Assembly (NCBI RefSeq): GCF_000203915.1
Contig: NC_008390.1
Coordinates: 2,852,001-2,916,000 of the forward strand
Length of the DNA: 64,000 nt
From: Burkholderia ambifaria AMMD
Lineage (GTDB): Bacteria; Pseudomonadota; Gammaproteobacteria; Burkholderiales; Burkholderiaceae
Reading direction: 5' to 3'
Part shown: in pieces, positions 37,736-47,122 of the stretch
Position numbering within the stretch: the stretch's first letter is position 1
Layout: the number at the start of each line of letters is the position of its first letter
Notes under the pieces: generated by a model
Seen by the model: the letters and a program-made list of their open reading frames with translations, nothing else
Told to the model about the DNA's origin: nothing
The model's database searches: none
Position numbers and translations under genes: made by a program

Positions 37736-38677
37736 GTGAATTCTGGTCATATGCAGCCACCCGGCGACAATGCGCCGGCGGGCTGCCCGTTCTCGGGCGC
37801 ACACGCGGCCCAACCCGCGCATGAAGCGCCGCACGTGCCGGGCGACGCGGCAGGCGAAGCCGGCTGGCACGACGCGCAGCTCGATTTCTCGAAGTCGATG
37901 AGCTACGGCGACTATCTGTCGCTGAATTCGATCCTCGACGCGCAACATCCGCTGTCGCCCGATCACAACGAGATGCTGTTCATCATCCAGCATCAGACGA
38001 GCGAGCTGTGGATGAAGCTCGCGCTGTTCGAGCTGCGCGGCGCGCTCGACGCGGTGCGCGGCGACGCGCTGCCGCCCGCGTTCAAGATGCTCGCGCGGGT
38101 GTCACGGATCCTCGAGCAGCTCGTGCAGGCGTGGAACGTGCTGTCGACGATGACGCCGTCCGAGTATTCGGCGATGCGCCCGTATCTCGGCCAGTCGTCG
38201 GGCTTCCAGTCGTACCAGTACCGGCAGCTCGAATTCCTGCTCGGCAACAAGAACGTGCAGATGCTGCAGCCGCATGCGCACCGGCCCGACATCCTCGAGC
38301 AGGTGCGCGCGACGCTCGAGGCGCCGTCGTTCTACGACGAGGTCGTGCGCCTGCTCGCGCGGCGCGGTTTCCCGATCGCGCCCGAGCGGCTCGAGCGCGA
38401 CTGGACGCAGCCGATGCGTCACGACGAAACGGTCGAGGCCGCGTGGCTCGAGGTCTACCGTCACCCGCAGCAGCACTGGGAGCTGTACGAGATGGCCGAG
38501 GAACTCGTCGATCTCGAGGATGCGTTCCGCCAGTGGCGCTTCCGCCACGTGACGACCGTCGAGCGCATCATCGGCTTCAAGCAGGGCACGGGCGGCACGA
38601 GCGGCGCGCCGTATCTGCGCAAGATGCTCGACGTCGTGCTGTTCCCCGAGCTCTGGCACGTGCGCACCACGCTGTAA
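37736..38677 (+). CDS. kynA: Tryptophan 2,3-dioxygenase
   Basis: A 313-residue haem enzyme that opens the indole ring of tryptophan to N-formylkynurenine, the first reaction of the pathway. The substrate-side motif [19 protein letters not shown] and the haem-side [20 protein letters not shown] are intact. The first roughly 40 residues are a variable Pro/Ala/His extension. GTG 37736 has CTGGAGAG upstream at good spacing; in-frame ATG 37751 is the alternative. It is last of the kyn operon. The three products together convert tryptophan to anthranilate. Confidence 0.96.
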   Translation: MNSGHMQPPGDNAPAGCPFSGAHAAQPAHEAPHVPGDAAGEAGWHDAQLDFSKSMSYGDYLSLNSILDAQHPLSPDHNEMLFIIQHQTSELWMKLALFELRGALDAVRGDALPPAFKMLARVSRILEQLVQAWNVLSTMTPSEYSAMRPYLGQSSGFQSYQYRQLEFLLGNKNVQMLQPHAHRPDILEQVRATLEAPSFYDEVVRLLARRGFPIAPERLERDWTQPMRHDETVEAAWLEVYRHPQQHWELYEMAEELVDLEDAFRQWRFRHVTTVERIIGFKQGTGGTSGAPYLRKMLDVVLFPELWHVRTTL

Positions 38678-38698
38678 CGCACGGCATGCGCCCGCGCG

Positions 38699-40096
38699 TC
38701 ACGACGACGTGCGGGCCAGCTCCTCTCCTTCGCGCGGCAACGCCCGTTCGCGCGCGAACCGCGGAATGTGGCGCCGCATCGCGAGCAGTGCGACGCACAC
38801 CACGCCCATCGCGGCGGCCAGCATCATCAGGTACGCCGTCGCGCCGCCCGCGGTGATCACGATCGCGCCAGCGAACGCGCTGAGGATCGCGCCGAGCCGG
38901 CCGAATGCGAGCGCGCTCGCGGTGCCGGTCGCACGCACCGCCGTCGGATAGATGTACGCGCAGAGCGCATACATCGTCGACTGCACCGCGTTGACGAACA
39001 AACCGTGCAGGCCGAGCCCGACGATCAGCCAGCCCGTGTGGCGTCCCGCATCGATACCCATCAGCCATATCGCGCTCGCCACGCCGCCGATGCTGCACAG
39101 CGCGAGCGGCCAGCGCGAACCGGCATGCGTGATCGCCCATGCGCACAGCAGCGCGCCGATCACGCCGCCGAGGTTGTACGCGGTCAACCCCGAGCCCGCG
39201 ACCGACACGCTCAACCCGCTCGCGGCCAGCATCGTCGGCAGCCAGCTGAATGCCGCATACACGGCGAGCAGGCACATGAAAAATGCGCACCACAGCGCGA
39301 TCGTGTCGCGCGCCTGATGGCCGGCGAACAATGCGCCGAACCCGCCGCGCGCGCCGGGTGCGCGTGCATCGCGCAGATCGGTGAACACGGTGCCCGGCGC
39401 GACCGGCCGCTGCATGCGCGCGAGCAGCGCGCCGAGTTCCGGCCAGCGCGCGGGGCGGCGCGCCAGATAGCGCGGCGATTCGGGCAGCGCGCGCATCAGG
39501 ACGAAACCGAGCACGAGCGGCAGCGCGCCGCCGGCGAAGAACAGCCCGCGCCAGCCATAGCGCGGCAGCACCTCGTGCGCGAACAGTCCGGCCAGCATGC
39601 CGCCGAGCGGCACGCAGACGATCGTCGCCGTCACCATCATCGTACGGCGCCGCGCGGGCGTGTATTCGGCCGTCATCGTCGTGGCGGTCGGCAGCGCGCC
39701 GCCGATTCCGAGCCCCGCGCAGAAGCGCAGCAGCGCGATCGTCGCGACATCCGGCGCGAAGCCGATCGCGCAGGTCGCGACGCCGAACAGGAACACGCTG
39801 CCGATCACGGCCTGGCGGCGGCCGAAACGATCCGCGACGATTCCCGCGCACGCGCTGCCGATGCCCATGCCGATCAGCCCGGCGGCCACCGCCGGCGCGA
39901 ATGCGCCGCGCGTGATCCCCCATTCGCGGATCAGCACCGGAATCGCGAAGCCGATCAACTGCCCGTCGAAGCCGTCGAGCACGATCGCGAGCGCGGCGAG
40001 CAGCACCACGCAACGCTGCATCGTCGTGAACGGCCCGTCGTCGAGCGTCGCGCCGATGTCGACGGCCGGCGGCTGCACTCCGTCGTGCGTGCTCAT
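38699..40096 (-). CDS. Aromatic acid:H+ symporter (AAHS family MFS)
   Basis: A 465-residue, twelve-helix major facilitator of the AAHS family, which imports benzoate-type and hydroxy-benzoate acids with protons. The family signature in helix one (LDGFDGQLIGFAIPVL) contains the conserved acidic residues, and the loop motif VADRFGRRQAVIG follows. It lies downstream of and on the same strand as the aldehyde dehydrogenase and benzoylformate decarboxylase genes, so mandelate, benzoylformate or benzoate are the likely substrates. ATG 40096 has a GGGAGG ribosome site. A 259-base gap with no obvious gene separates it from the upstream gene. Confidence 0.9.
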   Translation of the reverse strand: MSTHDGVQPPAVDIGATLDDGPFTTMQRCVVLLAALAIVLDGFDGQLIGFAIPVLIREWGITRGAFAPAVAAGLIGMGIGSACAGIVADRFGRRQAVIGSVFLFGVATCAIGFAPDVATIALLRFCAGLGIGGALPTATTMTAEYTPARRRTMMVTATIVCVPLGGMLAGLFAHEVLPRYGWRGLFFAGGALPLVLGFVLMRALPESPRYLARRPARWPELGALLARMQRPVAPGTVFTDLRDARAPGARGGFGALFAGHQARDTIALWCAFFMCLLAVYAAFSWLPTMLAASGLSVSVAGSGLTAYNLGGVIGALLCAWAITHAGSRWPLALCSIGGVASAIWLMGIDAGRHTGWLIVGLGLHGLFVNAVQSTMYALCAYIYPTAVRATGTASALAFGRLGAILSAFAGAIVITAGGATAYLMMLAAAMGVVCVALLAMRRHIPRFARERALPREGEELARTSS

Positions 40097-40355
40097 GCAA
40101 CCTCCCGGCTGCCGCGCATCGGCGGCAAGGTGCGCGAACGGCGCGCGACAAGACAACGGTATTCGATGAATTTCATGGCGTCTCCTGTTGCCCGGGCTGA
40201 CGCGCTGGCGCGTGCCCCGGATCTCGTGCTGCGCGGGCGGTCGATGCCGATGCATCGGCGCCGGCATCCTGTTCAATCTGCGCCGATCCGGCGGCATCGC
40301 GTCACGCGGCGCGCGCGTATCGTCGTGCGGCGCAAGCCGGCCGCCGGCCCGATGC

Positions 40356-41300
40356 TCAGTCGAGCTGCGCGTCGATCAGCCGGACCAGCGCGAGCAGCGT
40401 CTCGACGTGCGGCACCGCGACGCCCGTCTCGCGCGCGGCCGCGACGACCTGACCGTTGATCGCGCCGATCTCGGTGCGGCGGCCCGCGAGCACGTCCTGC
40501 AGCATCGACGGCCGATGGCCGCGATGCTCGCCAATCGCATGCTCGACATTGCGCGCGATCCGCTCGCCGTCCACGGCGATGCCTTTCGCGCGCGCGACGG
40601 CCGCCGTCTCCGCCGCGATCGCGAGCGCGAGCCGCGGACCTTCGGGATCGCGGCCGAGCTGGTCGACCGTGCAGCCCGTCGCCGCGCATAGCGTGTTGAG
40701 CGCCGCATTGAACGCGACCTTCTCCCAGATCGCGGCCCAGACGTCCGCATCGAGCGAACACGCGAGCCCCGCGCGCGACAGCGCGTCGGCCACGGCCGCC
40801 GCGAACGGGCGCGGCGCGCCGTCCGCCGTCATCATGCGGATCGTGCCGGTACCGTGCGAGCGCACGTGCCCGGCGCCCGCGAAGTCGGCCGGCCACGTCG
40901 TGACGCCGACCAGAATGCGCTCCAGCGGCACGTACGTATTCAGCGCCTCGACGTTGCCGAGACCGTTCTGCAGCGTCAGCACGGATGTCCGCGGCGTCAG
41001 CAATGCGTGCACGCCTTCGAGCGCCGCGCACGTGTGCAGCGATTTCGTGAACACGATCAGCAAGTCGAACGGGGCATCGGGCGCGGCGCCTGCCGCCGCA
41101 TTCGCGGCTTCCGGCCGCACGGCCTGCAGCGTGCGGATGCGGCGTTCGCCGCGATCATCGTCGATGCGCAACCCGTCGCGGCGGATCGCATCGAGATGCG
41201 CATCGTTCACGTCGATCAGCGTGACGGCTTCGCCGTGCTCGGCCAGCCGCGCGCCGAACAGCGAACCCATCGCGCCGGCACCCAGAATCGCAATCCTCAT
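40356..41300 (-). CDS. Ketopantoate reductase-family (PanE/ApbA) 2-hydroxyacid dehydrogenase
   Basis: A 314-residue protein with the N-terminal nucleotide-binding motif MRIAILGAGAMGSLFGARLA and a C-terminal helical domain. The catalytic lysine motif WEKVAFNAALNTL is intact. Annotated by habit as 2-dehydropantoate 2-reductase, but here it lies between benzoylformate decarboxylase/aldehyde dehydrogenase genes and an aromatic acid symporter. Enterococcal NAD-dependent D-mandelate dehydrogenases belong to this same family, so a role in converting D-mandelate to benzoylformate is plausible. That is an inference from context; the sequence alone does not separate the two activities. Confidence 0.85.
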   Translation of the reverse strand: MRIAILGAGAMGSLFGARLAEHGEAVTLIDVNDAHLDAIRRDGLRIDDDRGERRIRTLQAVRPEAANAAAGAAPDAPFDLLIVFTKSLHTCAALEGVHALLTPRTSVLTLQNGLGNVEALNTYVPLERILVGVTTWPADFAGAGHVRSHGTGTIRMMTADGAPRPFAAAVADALSRAGLACSLDADVWAAIWEKVAFNAALNTLCAATGCTVDQLGRDPEGPRLALAIAAETAAVARAKGIAVDGERIARNVEHAIGEHRGHRPSMLQDVLAGRRTEIGAINGQVVAAARETGVAVPHVETLLALVRLIDAQLD

Positions 41301-41313
41301 CGTCGGTCGCCTC

Positions 41314-42765
41314 TCAGAACGGATAGTGGCGCGGCGTGGTCTGCACGGTGATCCAGCGCAGGTCCGTGAACGCGGCGATGCCGGCCTTGCCGCCGAAATG
41401 CCCGAAGCCGCTGTCCTTCACGCCGCCGAACGGCATCTGCGCCTCGTCGTGCACGGTCGGGCCGTTCACATGGCAGATGCCCGACTCGATGCGCGCCGCG
41501 ACGCGCATCGCGCGCGCGACGTCGCGGCTGAACACCGCCGACGACAGCCCGAACGCGTTGTCGTTCGCGCAGTCGATCGCGGCCGCCTCGCCGTCGACCC
41601 GCACGATGCCCTTCACCGGCCCGAACGACTCCTCCGCGTAGATCCGCATCGCGGGCGTCACGCGATCGAGCAGCGTCGCCGGGAACAGCGTGGTGTCGGA
41701 CCGGCCGCCGCACAGCAGCGTCGCGCCGTGCGCGAGCGCATCGTCGATCAGCGTGTTGCAGCGCTCGACGGCCTTCATGTCGATCAGCGAGCCGAGCACG
41801 ACGGGCCCGTGGCGCGGGTCGCCCAGCGGCAGCGACGCGGCCCGGGCGGCGAGCTTCGCGACGAACGCGTCGGCGATCGATGCGTCGACGATGATCCGCT
41901 CGGTCGACATGCAGATCTGCCCGGAATTCGCGAACGCGCCGAACGCGGCCGCCGCGACCGCCGCGTCGAGATCCGCATCGTCGAGCACGACGAACGGCGC
42001 CTTGCCGCCGAGTTCGAGCACCGACGGTTTCAGATGACGCGCGCACGCTTCGGCGATGATCCGCCCGACGCGTGTCGATCCGGTGAAATTCACGCGGCGC
42101 ACGGCCGGATGCGCGATCAGTGCGTCGACGACCGCGCCCGCGTCCTCGGGCGCGTTCGTCACGAAGTTCACGACACCCGCCGGCAGCCCGGCCTCCTGCA
42201 GCGCCTCGACCACCAGCCCGTGCGTGACCGGGCACAGTTCGGAGCCCTTGAGCACGATCGTGTTGCCGCACGCGAGCGGCAGCGCGAGCGCGCGCGTCGC
42301 GAGGATCACCGGCGCGTTCCACGGCGCGATGCCGAGCACGACGCCGGCCGGCTGTCGCACGCCCATCGCGAGCGAACCGGGCACGTCCGACGGGATCAAC
42401 TCGCCACCAACCTGCGTGGTCAGCGACGCGGCCTCGACGAGCCCGCTCGCGGCAAGCTGCACGTTGAAGCCGGCCCACAGCGCCGACGCGCCGGTTTCGG
42501 CCGCCATCGCGGCGACGAACTGCTCGTGCTTCGCTTCGAGCGCGGCGGCCGCCTTCAGCAGCAGCGCGCGGCGCGCGCCGGGGCCAAGCGCCGCCCATTC
42601 GGGCAACGCGCGCGCGGCCGCGTCGGCCGCCGCGCGCGCATCGTCGACCGTACAGGCAGGCGCGGCCGACGCGACTTCGCCGTCGAGCGGGTTGCGGCGC
42701 ACGAAGGTCGCGCCGCTGGACGAATGACGGCGTTGGCCGCCGATCAGCATCGATACGGTTTGCAT
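41314..42765 (-). CDS. Aldehyde dehydrogenase, benzaldehyde/salicylaldehyde type
   Basis: A 483-residue NAD(P)-dependent aldehyde dehydrogenase. The catalytic cysteine is in FANSGQICMSTERI and the general-base glutamate in LELGGKAPFVVLDDADLDAA; the cofactor segment NFTGSTRVGRIIAE is present. FANSGQICMST is typical of vanillin/salicylaldehyde/benzaldehyde dehydrogenases. The gene lies 29 bases after mdlC and 13 bases before the PanE-family gene, so it is in a tight operon and most likely oxidises benzaldehyde to benzoate. Confidence 0.9.
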   Translation of the reverse strand: MQTVSMLIGGQRRHSSSGATFVRRNPLDGEVASAAPACTVDDARAAADAAARALPEWAALGPGARRALLLKAAAALEAKHEQFVAAMAAETGASALWAGFNVQLAASGLVEAASLTTQVGGELIPSDVPGSLAMGVRQPAGVVLGIAPWNAPVILATRALALPLACGNTIVLKGSELCPVTHGLVVEALQEAGLPAGVVNFVTNAPEDAGAVVDALIAHPAVRRVNFTGSTRVGRIIAEACARHLKPSVLELGGKAPFVVLDDADLDAAVAAAAFGAFANSGQICMSTERIIVDASIADAFVAKLAARAASLPLGDPRHGPVVLGSLIDMKAVERCNTLIDDALAHGATLLCGGRSDTTLFPATLLDRVTPAMRIYAEESFGPVKGIVRVDGEAAAIDCANDNAFGLSSAVFSRDVARAMRVAARIESGICHVNGPTVHDEAQMPFGGVKDSGFGHFGGKAGIAAFTDLRWITVQTTPRHYPF

Positions 42766-42794
42766 GAATTCTCCGGAACGACGCGCGCTGCGCG

Positions 42795-44402
42795 TCAGGC
42801 CACCTCGACGTCGACGACGACGGGCGTACCGGCCCGCAGCGCATCCGTCAGCGTGTCGCGCAGGCGTGCGGCATCGGTGACGCGGATGCCGCGGCATCCC
42901 ATCCCTTGCGCGAGCGCGACGAAATCCAGGTCGGGCAGATCGGTGCCCTGCACCGGATCGTCGGGACCGAAACCGAACACGGACGCGAATTCCTGCAGCG
43001 CCGCGTAGCGGCGATTGTTCAGGATCACGAACGTGATCGGCAGCTTCTGCTGCGCGGCGCTCCACAACGCCTGGACCGAATAGAGGCTCGACCCGTCGCC
43101 GATCAGCGCGATCACGCGCCGCCCCGGCCGCGCGAGCGCGACGCCGACCGCGGCCGGCATCCCGTAGCCGAGCCCGCCGCTGTCCATCGTGTAGAACGTG
43201 CCGCTGCGCGTGAACGGCAGATGCGTCTGCATCACCGGCCGCGCGCTCGGCGCTTCCTCGACGACGATGTCGTGCGCGTCGCGCAGCTCGGCGAGCGTCT
43301 GCAGCGCGAACGCCACCGACATCCGCTCGCCGGCGGCCGGCGCTTCGGCGCGCGGGCGCGGCGGCCGCGGCGCGGGCATCGGCCGCTCGGCCGGCGCTGG
43401 CCGGGCCAGCAGGTCGCGCGCCGCGAGCCGCAGGTTGCCGACGACCGCGTCGCCCGACGGCGTCCACGCGGCGACGCCCGGATCGTCGACGAGCTGCACA
43501 AGCGTGGCGCCCGGCGGCACATGCGGGCCGAAGCCTTCGACGTGATAGGTGAACGCAGGCGCGCCGAACGCGAACACGAGATCGTGCCCGTCGAGCCGCG
43601 CGACGATCTTCTCGCGGATCGCGGGCAGGAAGCCGGCGAACAGCGGATGGTCCTCGGGAAAGCTGCAGCGCCCCGACATCGGCGCGGCGTACACGCTTGC
43701 GCGGTGCCGCTCGGCGAGCCGCACCACGTCGTCCCACGCACCGGCCCGATCGACGGCCGCGCCGACCACGAGCGCCGGGCGCCGCGCGGCATCGAGCGCG
43801 TCGCCGAGCCGCGCGAGCGCGTCGGGATCGGGCCGCACGACGCTGCTCACGTCGCGGCGCGGCAGCAGCTCGGCCGGCTGGTCCCAGTCGTCCACCGGGA
43901 TCGACACGAACACCGGCCCGCGCGGCTCCTGCATCGCGATCCGGTAGGCGCGCGCGATCGCGGCCGGCACGTCCTGCGCACGCGCGGGCTCGATGCTCCA
44001 TTTCACGTACGGCTTCGGCATTTCGGCGGCCTGGGTCGCGCCGAGGAACGGATCGAACGGCAGGATCGCGCGGGCCTGCTGGCCGGCGGTGACGATCAGC
44101 GGCGTGCGGTTCCGGAACGCGGTGAACAGGTTGCCCATCGCGTTGCCGACGCCGGCCGCCGAATGCAGGTTGACCACCGCCGCATTGCCGGTGGCCTGCG
44201 CATGACCGTCCGCCATCCCGACCACGACGGCCTCCTGCAGGCCGAGCACGTAGCGGAAATCGGCGGGGAAATCGCGGAACATCGGCAGCTCGGTCGAGCC
44301 GGGGTTGCCGAACACGCGATCGATGCCGAACTGGCGAAACAGGTCGATGACCGCGTCGCGGACGGTGATCGGGGCGGCGGATTGGGACGGGGTGCCGGAC
44401 AT
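42795..44402 (-). CDS. mdlC: Benzoylformate decarboxylase
   Basis: A 535-residue thiamine diphosphate enzyme that decarboxylates benzoylformate to benzaldehyde. By comparison with the well-studied Pseudomonas putida enzyme, the active-site serine is kept in FGNPGSTELP (Ser36 here), the ThDP glutamate in LGLQEAVVVGMADG, and the two active-site histidines in NLHSAAG and TYHVEGFG. The ThDP motif IGDGSSLYSVQALWSAAQQ is near the C-terminus. These residues separate it from acetolactate synthases. It is first of the minus-strand operon and divergent from the LysR regulator. Confidence 0.9.
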   Translation of the reverse strand: MSGTPSQSAAPITVRDAVIDLFRQFGIDRVFGNPGSTELPMFRDFPADFRYVLGLQEAVVVGMADGHAQATGNAAVVNLHSAAGVGNAMGNLFTAFRNRTPLIVTAGQQARAILPFDPFLGATQAAEMPKPYVKWSIEPARAQDVPAAIARAYRIAMQEPRGPVFVSIPVDDWDQPAELLPRRDVSSVVRPDPDALARLGDALDAARRPALVVGAAVDRAGAWDDVVRLAERHRASVYAAPMSGRCSFPEDHPLFAGFLPAIREKIVARLDGHDLVFAFGAPAFTYHVEGFGPHVPPGATLVQLVDDPGVAAWTPSGDAVVGNLRLAARDLLARPAPAERPMPAPRPPRPRAEAPAAGERMSVAFALQTLAELRDAHDIVVEEAPSARPVMQTHLPFTRSGTFYTMDSGGLGYGMPAAVGVALARPGRRVIALIGDGSSLYSVQALWSAAQQKLPITFVILNNRRYAALQEFASVFGFGPDDPVQGTDLPDLDFVALAQGMGCRGIRVTDAARLRDTLTDALRAGTPVVVDVEVA

Positions 44403-44457
44403 GCTCGGGCGTCTCCTCGGTGGCTTGGCGGTTTCCACAGTATTGAAGCGGGAGTCA

Positions 44458-44483
44458 TTCTCGGATACTGTATTTTCTGAGAA
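44458..44483. promoter_or_regulatory. Inverted repeat in the mdlC/LysR divergent promoter
   Basis: TTCTCGGA (44458-44465) and TCTGAGAA (44476-44483) form an interrupted palindrome (TTCTC-N-GA and its mirror) with a 10-base AT-rich spacer. Its position 18 bases before the LysR start codon and 55 bases before mdlC suits a LysR-type operator. Confidence 0.5.
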
Positions 44484-44501
44484 AAGCCATTACGATTCGG
44501 C

Positions 44502-45422
44502 ATGACTTTCGATCTCCGGCAATTGCGTGCTTTCACGACCATCGTCACGTGCGGCAGCCTCGGCCGCGCGGCCGACGCGCTGCACGTGACCCAACCGGCG
44601 CTCAGCCGCATCCTGAAGCGGCTCGAGGATCAGGTCGGCGCGCCGCTGTTCGAGCGTCACTCGAAAGGCGTGCAGCTGACCGCGTTCGGCGAGGCACTGC
44701 TGCCGCACGCGACGCTGCTGCAGCACGAGGCCGAGCACGCGCGCGAGGAGCTCGACGCGATGCGCGGCTTCGCGAAGGGCACGATCAAGGTCGGCACGGT
44801 GGGCAGCATCGCGAGCCTCGTGCTGCCGGTCGCGGTCGGCCGCGTGCTCGACCGCTGGCCGAACCTGCGCGTCGAGATTCTCGAAGGCGTGTGGGACCGG
44901 CTCGCGGATGGCCTGAACAAGCATGAGATCGATCTCGCGCTGTCCGCGCACGGGCCCGACACCGACGAGATCGTCGCGATTCCGGAGTGCCGCTGGGAGG
45001 ATCGCAGCCATATCGTTGCGGCGCCGCACCATCCGCTGCGCGCGCTCGGACGCGCGCCCACACTCGCCGACACGCTGCACGCGCGCTGGGCGAGTCCGCC
45101 GCGCGGCACCGCGCCGTTCGACCACATGCGCGCGACCTTCGACGCGCACGGGCTCGCGCTACCCGACATCTCGGTCGAGACGCGCTCGGTCACGACGCTG
45201 AAGAGTCTCGTCGCGCACGCGGGCTTCCTGAGCTGGATGGCCGAACCGATGTACGGCGCCGAACAGCGCGCCGGCACGATCGACACGCTGCCGGTGCGCG
45301 AAGTGGTGGCGGTGCGCACGCTCACCGCGTTTCGCCGCCGCCACGGGATCCTGCCGGGGCCGGCCGGCAAGCTGCTCGACGAACTCGTCGCGCTCACTCG
45401 CGACGCGCGCGACGCACGCTGA
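44502..45422 (+). CDS. LysR-family regulator next to mdlC
   Basis: A 306-residue LysR-type regulator. The N-terminal helix-turn-helix (about residues 3-62, FTTIVTCGSLGRAADALHVTQPALS) is followed by a periplasmic-binding-protein-like effector domain (about 90-295). It is divergent from mdlC across a 99-base gap and probably controls that operon, with mandelate, benzoylformate or benzoate as candidate inducers. The neighbouring palindrome at 44458-44483 may be its binding site. Effector and direction of regulation are inferred. Confidence 0.92.
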   Translation: MTFDLRQLRAFTTIVTCGSLGRAADALHVTQPALSRILKRLEDQVGAPLFERHSKGVQLTAFGEALLPHATLLQHEAEHAREELDAMRGFAKGTIKVGTVGSIASLVLPVAVGRVLDRWPNLRVEILEGVWDRLADGLNKHEIDLALSAHGPDTDEIVAIPECRWEDRSHIVAAPHHPLRALGRAPTLADTLHARWASPPRGTAPFDHMRATFDAHGLALPDISVETRSVTTLKSLVAHAGFLSWMAEPMYGAEQRAGTIDTLPVREVVAVRTLTAFRRRHGILPGPAGKLLDELVALTRDARDAR

Positions 45423-45489
45423 CACCCGCCCTCCCGCCCCGCAGCGCACCATCGAAATGCCGCGTCGCCGCCTTGACTTTCGCTCGCCC

Positions 45490-45532
45490 GAATACGATCA
45501 TTCGCTCACATGACGAGCAAATGATCGTATTC
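45490..45532. promoter_or_regulatory. Operator palindrome upstream of dalD
   Basis: Near-perfect inverted repeat: left arm GAATACGATCATTCGCTC (45490-45507), spacer of seven bases, right arm GAGCAAATGATCGTATTC (45515-45532), with a single mismatch between arms. It lies 65 bases before dalD. A close relative of this 35-base core occurs at 61542-61576 before the polyol ABC operon. The SorC-family gene at 48717 is the obvious candidate regulator. Confidence 0.8.
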
Positions 45533-45597
45533 GACGACGCGGATCGCGGGTGCTGCAGCCAGGCCGGCCGGGATCCGATCGCGACAGGAGACACCGG

Positions 45598-46992
45598 ATG
45601 ACCGAATCGCCCTCCGCCCGCACGCCCGTGCTGCTGCACATCGGCGCAGGCTCGTTCCACCGCGCGCACCAGGCGTGGTATCTGCATCGCGTGAACGCGG
45701 CCGTGCCGGCCGGCGAGCGCTGGTCGCTGACCGTCGGCAACATCCGCGACGACATGCGCGCGACGATGGACGCGCTCGCCGCGCAGCACGGCGCGTACAC
45801 GCTCGAGACCGTCACGCCGCAAGGCGAGCGCGCATACGAGACGATCCGCGCGATCTCGCGCGTGCTGCCGTGGTCGATCGACCTCGCCGCGCTGATCGAG
45901 GCCGGCGCCGACGCGGCGTGCCGCATCGTGTCGTTCACCGTCACCGAAGGCGGCTACTACCTCGACGAACACAACCGGCTCGATATCGCGAACGCCGATC
46001 TCGCGGCCGACCTGCAGGGCGCGCGCACGACGCTGTACGGCGCGCTCGCGGCGCTGCTCGCCGAACGCGTCGCGCGCGGCGCGGGCCCGCTCACGCTGCA
46101 GAGCTGCGACAACCTGCGCAACAACGGCGCGCGCTTTCGCGCGGGCATGCGCGAATTCCTCGAACGGCGCGGCGAGGCCGGCCTGCTCGCGTGGTTCGAT
46201 GCAAACGTCGCGACGCCGAGCGCGATGGTCGACCGCATCACGCCGCGCCCGACCGACGACGTGCGCGAACGCGTGCGCGCGGCCACCGGCGCGGACGATG
46301 CGTGCCCGGTGATGGGCGAATCGTTCATCCAGTGGGTGATCGAGGACCGCTTCGCGGCCGGCCGGCCGCGCTGGGAGCTGGCCGGCGCGGAACTGGTCGA
46401 CGACGTGCACCCGTACGAGGAAGCGAAGATCCGCATCCTCAATGCGACGCACAGCTGCATCGCGTGGGCCGGTACGCTCGCGGGCCACACGTACATCCAC
46501 GAGGGCACGCACGACGCGGCGATCCGCCGCTTCGCGCACGACTACGTGACGCAGGACGTGATCCCGTGCCTCAGCCCGAGCCCGCTCGACCTCGAACGCT
46601 ATCGCGACGTCGTGCTCGAACGCTTCGGCAACCCGTACGTGCTCGACACGAACCAGCGCGTCGCGGCCGACGGCTTCTCGAAGATTCCCGGCTTCATCGC
46701 GCCGACGCTCGTCGAATCGTTCGCGCGCGGCGCGGCGCCGGTCGCCACCGCGGTGCTGCCGGCGCTGTTCCTGCGTTTTCTCGAACGCTGGGCGCGCGGG
46801 CTGCTGCCGTATGCGTACCAGGACGGCGTAATGGATGACGGCACCGCGCGGGCGATCGTCGAGGCCGACGACCCGGTCGTCGCGCTGTGCGCAAGCCGCG
46901 CGCTGTGGGGCTCGCTCGCCGGCAACGCCGCGCTGTTCGACGCGCTGCGCGCCGGGCTCGCGCGCGTCGACGCGTGGCTCGCGCAGCGCTGA
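45598..46992 (+). CDS. dalD: D-arabinitol 4-dehydrogenase / mannitol 2-dehydrogenase family
   Basis: A 464-residue NAD-dependent polyol-specific long-chain dehydrogenase. It has a Rossmann N-terminal domain (GAGSFHRAHQAWYLHRVN) and the active-site motif K-x4-N-x2-H in EEAKIRILNATHSCIAW. Family members oxidise D-arabitol to D-xylulose and many also accept mannitol, giving fructose. Start ATG 45598 has a CAGGAG ribosome site. The xylulokinase gene follows, matching an arabitol-to-xylulose-5-phosphate route. Confidence 0.92.
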   Translation: MTESPSARTPVLLHIGAGSFHRAHQAWYLHRVNAAVPAGERWSLTVGNIRDDMRATMDALAAQHGAYTLETVTPQGERAYETIRAISRVLPWSIDLAALIEAGADAACRIVSFTVTEGGYYLDEHNRLDIANADLAADLQGARTTLYGALAALLAERVARGAGPLTLQSCDNLRNNGARFRAGMREFLERRGEAGLLAWFDANVATPSAMVDRITPRPTDDVRERVRAATGADDACPVMGESFIQWVIEDRFAAGRPRWELAGAELVDDVHPYEEAKIRILNATHSCIAWAGTLAGHTYIHEGTHDAAIRRFAHDYVTQDVIPCLSPSPLDLERYRDVVLERFGNPYVLDTNQRVAADGFSKIPGFIAPTLVESFARGAAPVATAVLPALFLRFLERWARGLLPYAYQDGVMDDGTARAIVEADDPVVALCASRALWGSLAGNAALFDALRAGLARVDAWLAQR

Positions 46993-47122
46993 TTCACAGC
47001 CCCTTGGCCCTCTCCCGGCGGCCCGCGCTCGCCAGCGGCCGCGCATCCGGGCGAACCTGCGTTGGCATGCGCGGGTGCGTGCAGCTAAAGTAGCGGCTCC
47101 TCACTGACGGAACGGATCGCTC

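Noticed and set aside
40097..40355. Possible gene between the aromatic acid symporter and the PanE-family gene
   Set aside because: Only short frames without family-like sequence; treated as non-coding spacer.
42795..44402. Acetolactate synthase
   Set aside because: Active-site Ser and both histidines of benzoylformate decarboxylase are present, and an aldehyde dehydrogenase gene is adjacent.
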